64,000 bases of DNA, taken from the NCBI GenBank assembly GCA_032622095.1, contig CP136065.1:216918151-216982150 (forward strand). Reading direction: 5' to 3'. Numbering within the stretch: position 1 is the stretch's first letter; every line of letters begins with the position of its first letter. The notes under the pieces were generated by a model. It ran no database searches, was not told the origin of the DNA, and saw nothing but the letters and a program-made list of their open reading frames with translations. The translations under genes were made by a program, and so were the position numbers. Positions 1 through 9,800 of this stretch are shown one piece after another. This DNA is from Siphonodentalium dalli (taxonomy: Eukaryota; Mollusca; Scaphopoda; Gadilida; Siphonodentaliidae).

Positions 1-108
1 CTGGAGAATCCCATGCTAAATATAGAAACACGGACTAGTACCCAGCCGGTTATAGATTCAGAAAGGAAGCATGACTGGTGCGCCCTGGTAGAGATTGATA
101 AAATACTG

Positions 109-599
109 TTAACCATTTCATCTAGGGACCAGCCTAGAGGGCGACTTGGGAGAAATCTTCTCCCGAAAATGTGCTACTTCTCCCTTTTGTATAAGGGAGA
201 AGTGACTTCTCTCTCATTTACCAGTAGACACATATCCCAATGGCAAATTTAAAGTATTATATTTATTGATTATATTGTTGTTCTTACAATAATGGTTTTA
301 TAAATGGCCTCTAGATCTTGTGTTGCATAATAATTATTGGATCATAGAAGTGTGGTGTTTGGGAATAATTGAATTTCAGCCATTGTTACTTCTCCCTGAT
401 AACAGTTCACCTCTCCCTAATAACCAAACAGGGAGAAGTGACTTCTCCCAATTTGAAACCTCTAGGCTGGTCCCTGATTTCATGATGGGAGCCACGCTGG
501 TGCAGCCTTAACGATCATGTGCCAGTGCATTCTCTTATATCTTCGAGACTCCCATGGTTTTCGCAAAATTTATGGAAGTTCCAGTCCTGGAAGGGTTAA
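109..599. mobile_element. TTAA-flanked MITE (CCCCTTCCATGACTGG family), interrupted
   Basis: TTAA stands at both ends (109-112 and 596-599). The right terminus, read inward on the minus strand, matches the left terminus of the complete copy at 47336-47587, and the left terminus matches that copy's other end. Between them is the degraded core with the hexamer-rich string CATTCTCTTATAT. A hAT-like MITE is inserted at 123-476. Removing it and one copy of its 8-bp duplication restores a continuous element. TTAA duplication with CCC/GGG ends is typical of piggyBac-derived MITEs; that class is inferred from ends alone. Confidence 0.7.
123..476. mobile_element. hAT-like MITE, 354 bp
   Basis: Terminal inverted repeats begin TAGGGACCAGCCTAGAGG at the left and, read from the right end, CAGGGACCAGCCTAGAGG. 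The flanking 8-mers are ATTTCATC (115-122) and ATTTCATG (477-484), a 7/8 match, as expected for a hAT target duplication. The interior has repeated GGGAGAAGTGACTTCTCCC-type inverted motifs and no coding capacity. It is nested in the TTAA MITE at 109-599. Confidence 0.7.
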
Positions 600-608
600 A
601 TCCTTATA

Positions 609-713
609 GCCAAACCCAAGCCTTGAAATAGTGTGTCTGTCATTTGCAGAATGAGGTCCTCCTCTGGGGACCTCATTCTGCAAATGACAGACACCCTATT
701 TCAAGGCTTGGCC
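609..713. repeat. Long near-perfect palindrome (hairpin MITE family)
   Basis: The arms at about 609-659 and 666-713 are reverse complements with few mismatches. The core reads ATTTGCAGAATGAGGTCC and its complement. Related half or full copies are at 2555-2655, 8340-8440 and 8664-8758. It ends 40 bp before the exon at 754, so it lies in the acceptor-proximal part of that intron. Confidence 0.75.
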
Positions 714-753
714 AAACCAAACTCAAAACTAACAGAATCTCGTTTGCTTTCAG

Positions 754-831
754 ACAAATTTGAGAAGAAAAAGAAACCCATGCAGATTCTTGCAGACTTC
801 AGCGATGATGAACATTCAAATACAGGCTCAG
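754..831 (+). CDS. RAP1-like exon: basic/acidic linker
   Basis: The acceptor is TTGCTTTCAG and the donor CAG|GTTAGC. The 26 codons include KFEKKKKP and then DFSDDEHSNTGS, giving a basic-to-acidic linker as expected before the RCT domain. The frame is phase 1 on both sides. The last 11 bases and the donor are repeated downstream in a 31-bp minisatellite. Reading past the first donor meets TAG at once (834-836), so only this donor keeps the frame open. Confidence 0.7.
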
Positions 832-3800
832 GTTAGCATTTAGCAATAAAATACAGGCTCAGGTTAGCATTTAGCATTAAAATACAGGCTCAGGTTAGCA
901 TTTAGCATTCTAATACAGGATCAGGTTAGCATTTACCATTCTAATACAGGATCAAGTGCTTACTATTAACAATAATAACCACTTGATTTTAGAGTTATCC
1001 ATCTTACACCCGCAATTGTCCGTTTTGATCACGTGGTTCAGCCAACTTGTGGGCTACATCTCTGAAAATTAATAGATTTCAAACATTGATATCTAATCAC
1101 TCTGAGCTTTGATGGGTGGGTTCCTCGACTCAAATCAAATATTTTTTACCCCCAAAGCCAAAGAAATGGTAATATAGGACCCTCTGATCGGATTGAGTAC
1201 CTTTAATTGTTTGCAATTAAGAAACGTCATGATGTATGCCATATAAGGTATGCTTTATGTTATGCCTTATGTTGCGCTTAAAATAGATTATCTCCCGTAA
1301 CGGATGCATCACAGTCGTTAGACCCCGAAGCCACGACAAATAGTTTTCATGGCTGGCTCAACCGATTTTCGTGGCTGGTTAGCTAGCTAAGCCGGCTCAG
1401 TCACGACGTTCGTGGCTGACGAAATATGGCGGCTCAGCCGGCTGAGATGTTATCATTCAGCGTATTTCCGTTTCCGAAATGTTCCTAATCCCCTGTTATC
1501 GGTTATAGATGCCGTTTTTTAGCGTTTGTGGTGAACCCGTAGAATTCCAGACCACACGTAATCTTTTGATGTTGGGCTTTTCCATTACGGCGAAATTCAT
1601 GAAGGACTGGCATGGATATACTATGTAGTTTCCCATCTAATCGGTATAAGTAGTTACATTGGGACTTCTGTCGACTTCAGACTGCTATCATCACTGCCAG
1701 CTTGCGATATATGCATGCATCATTGAATGATGAACCGGATAGTAATGATACATGTATATACTATTTCAAACTATTTTCTATTCTTATGTGTATATATTGA
1801 CAAATGCCAGTGATGTCTGAGACTGGGTGTTGTCGATATAAACAATTTATATTTAACCCTTTCAATACCGAATGGATGCGCCCATTCAGTTATATGCACA
1901 TGGCTCAGCCATTTTACAATTCCGGCGGCGGAGATTTTTAAATGTGGCTGGCGTTAGAAATAATATGGCTGGCGGCGGCTTGTGGCCAATATGGCTGGCG
2001 GCGGCGTACGATGGCGGCTTCGGGCTCTAACAGTCGTAATAACGCCTAGTGTTATTGTCTGTAATCCAATTTCAACAAAACGTATTTGTCTCAACACTAC
2101 TTTAACTCACCACTGAGAGTTTATTGGACAGATTGGATTTGTTTGCAACCTCAAAAGTTGCAGATATGAGTTTTATGTTTCAGTGGGTCGGGAGTTAAAA
2201 AATTTATCATAAGAGGGGAGGGTGGGTTTCAAGTAATTTGGCTTTAGACCATCACATATATTCATTTCCATTTTTATTTCCTCTTAGATTCTTTGATCCT
2301 CATGGAATCTGCCGAGAAGCAGGATGGAAATGACATGCTTTCCAGACACTGCAAAACTGTTAAGGTTAGAATAAGTATTAACACTTCCATGATGGGAGTG
2401 GCGCTAGTGCAGCATTAAAGATCCTGTGCCAGTGCATTCTGTTATATATGCGAATCTCACATAGGGAGCCTCACATATACATGTATAAGAGAATGTACTG
2501 GCTTACAAGGTCAAGGTAAATATTGATAGGCCAACATTCTCTTATATATTCAAGGCTCCCTGTGAATTTGGTGATGCTAGCCTGCTATGCGGGATAGCGT
2601 CACTAAATTCATCCTCTGGGGACCACACTCTGCAAATGACAGGCACACTAAACTCAGGTTTGACCCCATCAACAGATCTATCAACCTAGTGCAGTCAGCA
2701 GTGATATGTTAAAATGTAAGTTTAATATTTACAAAACAGTAATACCTTCATTCCTCTTTCATAATCTAACTTTTATCAATCAGTTAATCGACCATGGTTA
2801 AAATATGACGATCAGAAAAAAGCATTGTTTTGTATAATTTTCATTGAGGCTGGTATAATTAATTTGTAACAGGCTCTCAACGTATAGATACTGTCACTTG
2901 GCACAAAACAGCAAAAGCTAATTATAAAATTGTTTTTATGGTTAGTCTCCCTTTGTGTGTTTGGATCATGGACATAATCATTGTAACAATGCATATAACT
3001 GGCGACATTGTATACCACATAGTTATGATGTTGGTGTTTTATGACCAACGAGTATAAGACAATAGGTTAAATCAGCCGATTGTGAATGGCGAGCGACGGA
3101 TTAATTAAGGATATAGCCTACACGGCAAAATAATATGTCGCTTAGGCCAAAAAAAAAGGGTTTTGATTCTCAGGCAATTTTTTTTGAGAATCGATGAGGG
3201 AGCGAGGGTTTTATTTTTATTTTTTATTTTTGTTTTGGGAATAATGCCCATAGTTAGCATGGGTTATTATACCTTCCCAGGCTAAGAAAATGTAAGGAGA
3301 ACATTGTTTTGATATAAACTAATGTATTCCACTATAAAGAATGACCAATTATCACATTTTCTCAGTGGGTTCCTCATCCCCCAGTTCGCCGATAAACAGC
3401 TTTTTCCTGAGCTGGCCTAGGGTAAGATCATTCTCAACGTTGTAGATGGACCAGTCTACTAACGTTTTATCACCTGTTGTCACATTTAATGGGATGAGCA
3501 TATTTGCGTTTCTAATATTGTTTCGTAACAAGCATGTGTAATAACAACAAACAGAACTAAATATCCGGTTCAATTACTCAAATAAAAATACGGAACATGA
3601 ATACAATCGAAACGAAAAGATGTAGTGATCTTCATAGAAAGTCTAGAATGACTTTTTCTGCCGTATCTGAATAAGTATTATGTACCTCAATACATGCTAG
3701 CCGTAAAAACTTCAAATACTATTTTATTAAACCAGCATACATATCGCCATATTTCTTTCCGGTTTGCGTTCCAGAAATTGGAAATCTCAGAATTGTTTAC

Positions 3801-6800
3801 CGCACGAAAAGTGGGTTATCTACCTTTTCGAATTGATAAAATGCCAAAATATTTGAACACATTTGACTTAATAAACTTGGGGTTTGGGCAGCTTGTGGTG
3901 ACAATATACCTGGTAGTTATCGTTGCCTAGTGTCTGATTTTGAATACCAACACATACACAATTGTATGTCTATCATATTCGATGTTTGAAACATAACTAA
4001 TTTCTGTTTTCTAGTTTCCTATTTTCGTGTTATCATTTCAAAGATTTGACAGCTTCGGTCAAATCGAAAATCGTAATAAAATAGTTCAACGAGGGCCTTT
4101 TTTCCAGACGCGGCTATGCCCGAGAATCAAAACCCTTTTTTTTTTGGCCTTAGATATTTATTAATACTAACTTGCTTTACGGGCTCATTTTACTGTGGCT
4201 GTCATTGTTACATTATCTAACAAAGAGAAAAAATAAGAATTCCTTCAATTTCACCAATTATACCTTCAATTAAATTGGCAAATCAATTTGAAATTTGGCC
4301 AAAAAAATTTTCATCTGGCAGACATTTTGGCAAAACAATTTTGTGGTCCAGCACCAACCCTGTAGCCAGGTGAAACAAAAATATGATATACCAGTGTATT
4401 AATATATCCCAATAGTGAGTTTAACATCAGGTTGTCTAGCACTGGGGCTTATATTCCCCCAACTTCAATTCAGTTAACGCTGTCCCAAAATATGGAAATG
4501 TTCAGAGAAACACCACAAAAATATCACATTTTATATCAATGGAATATTATCTTGGAATCACTCATTCTTAGAAATTGATTGGAAGGATTTCAAGTTTTTC
4601 TGTTCAAATTTAAATATTATATACACATGTACTACCAGGACACACCATGATTCACCCTGATGTGCCCAAATTAGACCAATCTAAATTAAAGTAATAAAGA
4701 CCTGGTTAGGGCCCTGCGAATCGATTCGATTCGATGCTATTTAAAATCGTTTTGTCTGATTCGATTCGATTCGAAATCGGCTACCATGATTTGGATTTTG
4801 TCGAATCTTTAGTGACAGGTGCATTTCCATGCATTATACAGACCACAATGCTCTTACCAAAAAAGAAAATTCAATATATTATCATAGTAAACAGGACATA
4901 TAATGTTATTGCCAAATAATTTATAATTAATTGACCCAATCTATAAGAATGACATTAGTGAACAACAAAATTGCCATACAATGCTGTGTGCTAGTGTCAT
5001 TCCAGGAATCATAGGAATTCCATAACATATATGTCAAATTTTAGATCTTTGTTTGATTTGCGTAAATGCGAGTCTGAATCTTAAGTCCTGAGTATATTTG
5101 TAAACATTGTGAGGTAAGTCTGTTAGTTCAAGTGACATACAACACAATCATCGCATGTGTAGAGAAATATACTGCGCTATTCAACGAGATGAAACAGGCG
5201 GTACGCCTGTCCATATTTAGTTCGACATTGGTTCTCACATGCATGTATGCTCTCATCTGTACTCAACGATTGCTTAGGCACAGGAAATGATGTGTATAGA
5301 TGTGTATAGATAAGCGCATAATCTGCACATATTACACTGCATCAACGATCACCAGGAAGTTTTCGCCAGGCAATTTTACAGGTTATCATAGTAAACAGGA
5401 CATATAATGTTATTGCCAAATAATTTATAATTAATTGACCCAATCTATAAGAATGACATTAGTGAACAACAAAATTGCCATACAATGCTGTGTGCTAGTG
5501 TCATTCCAGGAATCATAGGAATTCCATAACATATATGTCAAATTTTAGATCTTTGTTTGATTTGCGTAAATGCGAGTCTGAATCTTAAGTCCTGAGTATA
5601 TTTGTAAACATTGTGAGGTAAGTCTGTTAGTTCAAGTGACAGACAACACAATCATCGCATGTGTAGAGAAATATACTGCGCTATTCAACGAGATGAAACA
5701 GGCGGTACGCCTGTCCATATTTAGTTCGACATTGGTTCTCACATGCATGTATGCTCTCATCTGTACTCAACGATTGCTTAGGCACAGGAAATGATGTGTA
5801 TAGATGTGTATAGATAAGCGCATAATCTGCACATATTACACTGCATCAACGATCACCAGGAAGTTTTCGCCAGGCAATTTTACAGGTTTCTTCGAAGTTC
5901 TATGTATTTGAACTCAATTGGTTAGGTAACAATAATTCGATTCGAGATTCTTTTCAATTTCGAATAATTTGCCTGATTCGATTCGACATTCAATTCGAAA
6001 TGAAAACACACGATTCGCAGGGCCCTAGACCTGGTCTTGCTCATGAACCCTTTCTTCGATAAATATTCATTGACGAGTAATTCCCTTTGGAAATGTTCAG
6101 ATGGTCTGTTTGTTGAACTTGCTATCTGAATATTTCATATGAGAGAATAATAATCCTTCTGCACTTGTATTATCTTTTCACCCCCCCCCCCCTCCAAATG
6201 AATAATACTGTAAAAGTACATTTATTAGTGGGGGTCCAATTTTCGTGGTTTTCGTGGTTGCTGCTAACCACGAAATTAAAAACCCCCACGAAAAATTAAT
6301 CTTCGAAACTAGATCGATTTTGAGAAATAAGAAATGTCACGTGGGAGATAACTCTATTGTCCCAATTTAAAATCAAAGCCTAGGGAGGTAACTCTATCAA
6401 ACTGGAAGTACATTAATGGAAGAGTAGCTACGATCTAATTACAATGTTTAATCAATCTAACTTTATATAAATAAATAACATAACAATAACACATCAACAA
6501 TTACTGGTCACGCATACCCCTCACAGGTGTTTCACTAACCTTCCTGTTCAATAACGCAGAATAATCGCAGGTAATCCAGAAGTTGTAGGAGGACGAAAAT
6601 CAATCTTACCACTTTTTAACCAGTTTTTAAGAGACATATTTGCATTATGCTGTTGACCATTTGGGGTTGTATTTCATATGGTGCAGACTAATAGATGTTG
6701 GCTTCAGTAAATAATCCCCAGTCTCACATTGATTGTTTTGAGAAGTGAGTACTTTCACCTAGCTTTTGTATGCTTAAGTAATACAATCCCGTCGTTAATA

Positions 6801-9800
6801 TTCTCGATAGCCGGCAACAAAAGCTTGGACATGCGACTTGCTAATTACGCCTGCAGTGCGGATGCGCAATTACCGACAGCTCGTCGATGTGTCTACACGT
6901 CTATTAGTTGGATTTGATTGTTGTTATTGGGGATTTGGAGGTGACATTTAGCACCGGCGGAACCACGAATTTACGAACCCACGAAAAAGTCATAAATGGC
7001 TGAACCACGAAAATTGATACCAACGAATTTAAAGCCATTCACACTTCACAGTAGACCATTCCAATATATACTTCTATAACTGGGGGAGAATCCATTTATT
7101 AACGAAAGGGTTATATATGTATCTTTATGGAACTAACATTTTTCTGCTTATTGAATACAGACCATCAGTGAGAAGTTTGACTTGACGATAGAGGAGGTCT
7201 TAGATGCCATGTACAGAAATAATGGTTATATGGATGACACGATTTGCTGGATAACCAATGGCGTCAATACAAAAGGTATATATCACATGATCTGCTGGGT
7301 AAACCCTGACATCAATAAAAAAGGTATATATCACATGATCTGCTGGATAACCCATGACGTCAAAACAAAAGGTATATATGACACAATCTGCTGGATGACC
7401 CATGGTGTGAATACAAAATGTATATATATATGACACACATCACCCCTGAATTCCCCAAGATGACACGATCTGCTGGATAACCCATGGCGTCAATACAAAA
7501 GGTATATATGACACAATCTGCTGGATAATCCATGGCGTCAATACAAAAGGTATATATGACACAATCTGCTGGATAATCCATGGCGTGAATACAAAAGGTA
7601 TATATATATGACACACATTACCCCTGAATTCTCCAGGATGTTCTCAGCTTTAGAAAAGACATTTCTCAGTCTCCGTGAGACCTCCCAAAATCCCCTGATA
7701 TTGAAAAGTCTCTTGAAAATTTTACATCAAATTGAAACATAATGTTCATTCAGGAAACTTGACCTGGACCACATTTGTGCATTCAATACTGTATGTCTTA
7801 TGTGTAGGATGTCTACAATTCCTGCAATTCCTTGTGATGAATATTAACCCTTTGGGTGCCAGGGGCCGATCTTATCGGCCCTAAACCTACAAAATAAGTC
7901 TGTTAAAGAATATAAGAATAAATTATTAAAATTGTAAAAAAAAAAAATTAAAAAAAATTAAAAAAGTTAGGCCAATGCATTCTCTTATATATGTGAGGCG
8001 ACCCATGGTCGACTCGCATATATAAGAGAATGCATTGGCACAGGGTATATGGGTTGATACAAAAATCGACCTGGCACTCAAAGGGTTAAAGAGGGTTGTC
8101 TTGTAACCTAGCATCCAAATTAATGCCCCATTATTTTGGTAATCCAAAATTAAATATTTGTTTCTAAAGCAATCCCTTACTGATTTTTCGGAGCCTCATT
8201 AATCTATTTTATTGTACGCAGTTTATGCAAAACTAAATTCCATGGCCATTTTTGTATTATGGTTGGTTCAGAGTTCCGAGAAAAACTCAATAAGTATACT
8301 GGCCTCAGTAGTAGACAAAGAGTAATAAAAGCAAGCCTGAGTGTACCTGTCATTTGCAGTATGAGGTCCCCAGTGGGTAAATTTAATGATGCTATTCCGC
8401 ATAGCGGGCTAGCATCACCATTTCACCCTCTGGGGACCTCTATCTGCTTAATCCTCATCTTTTCTGGAAAGTTTCTTTATTAAAAAATTTCTGTAGAATC
8501 TTCTTCACATAGATTCTATTTCTTTTTATAGTTTAGTTTCTCTATATCCCCAAATTGGCAGACGACACATTGCATAATCGAGGTTCCCAATGGGTGTACA
8601 TCACAATATTCACCATTTGGGAACTTCAATCTGAGTCTATGTCTCCCATAGCAGATGAGGCCATGCAGAATGAGGTCCCGAGAGGGTGAAATTGGTGATG
8701 CTAGCCCACTATGCGGGATAGCATCACTAAATTCACCCTCTGGGGACCTCATTCTGCAAATGACAGGCACGCTAAACCCAGACTTGAATGACATTGACAT
8801 GCATAATACATGGCACAAGGGAGCATGTCTACTCTAAATGGTAACCCTGTCCGTTATTTAGTTGAAAGTCACACAACAGTCATCCCACAATCTAATTAAG
8901 TTCCTAAACAATGATAACTAGAATGCACTCACTGGAGCTGCCTATACTTGCGCCCATCACACATTTGGCATGTTGTGTGGTGTCTTGCCAACAACAGTTT
9001 GAACCACGGGTGCTGGCCCCTCGTTTGAGAGATCGATAACAAAAATCTAGATATCAAATCTCTGTTCATCCATCGCTGAAATAGTTGTGTGTACGGACAT
9101 AATATCCCTGTTATGATGATATGGACCCCAGTTGGCTGCATATTAGGAACGATAACTCTATCCGATCTAATTACAGGTGAGACATATTGTTAACCAACTA
9201 TCAGATTTAGGCCACTCCGATGCATGGTGTATTATCTACATGTAATTACGTGAGGACCTTGATGGGGATAGCTTCAGTCTTGAATGTTAAAGTGACACAC
9301 TGCGCTCGCTGAACGAAGTCTCTCCATGTGAACGATGTATTATCTACATGTATATCACGTGATGACCTCGATGAACGATGGGCAGCTTCCGCCCTGAATA
9401 TTAAAGGGACAAAATGCACTCAGTATTTGAATATTAAAGGGACAATAGGCTCTCACCGGGGATTGTTAAAATGACACAAGGCACTCACTATGGATGAATG
9501 TTAAATTGACACTAGGCACTCACTGTGGGATAATGTTAAAGTGACATTCGCATTGAAAACTTCAAAAACTTCAAACGCGTTGACGTGCGCGTTACTAGGA
9601 CTGACCCGCAGTTTATAAGGGTATACGTCTTGGATGGTAATTTGGCGCCTATAAAAATTACTAATTTTTTTGAAATTTTGGAAGTTTTTAAAGTTTTTGA
9701 AAGTTTTGAAATTTTTGAAATTTTTGAAATTTTTGAAGTTTTTGAACTTTTTTGAACTTTTTGAACTTTTTGAACTTTTTGAAATTTTTGAAGTTTTTGA

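Noticed and set aside
7182-7433. A stand-alone small gene
   Set aside because: It is the RCT exon (from 7161) read through the minisatellite.
9120-9172. Possible extra RAP1-like exon ending in TTACAG|GTGAG
   Set aside because: Phase would fit, but the exon 7161-7275 already supplies the matching RCT segment and the residues do not resemble it.
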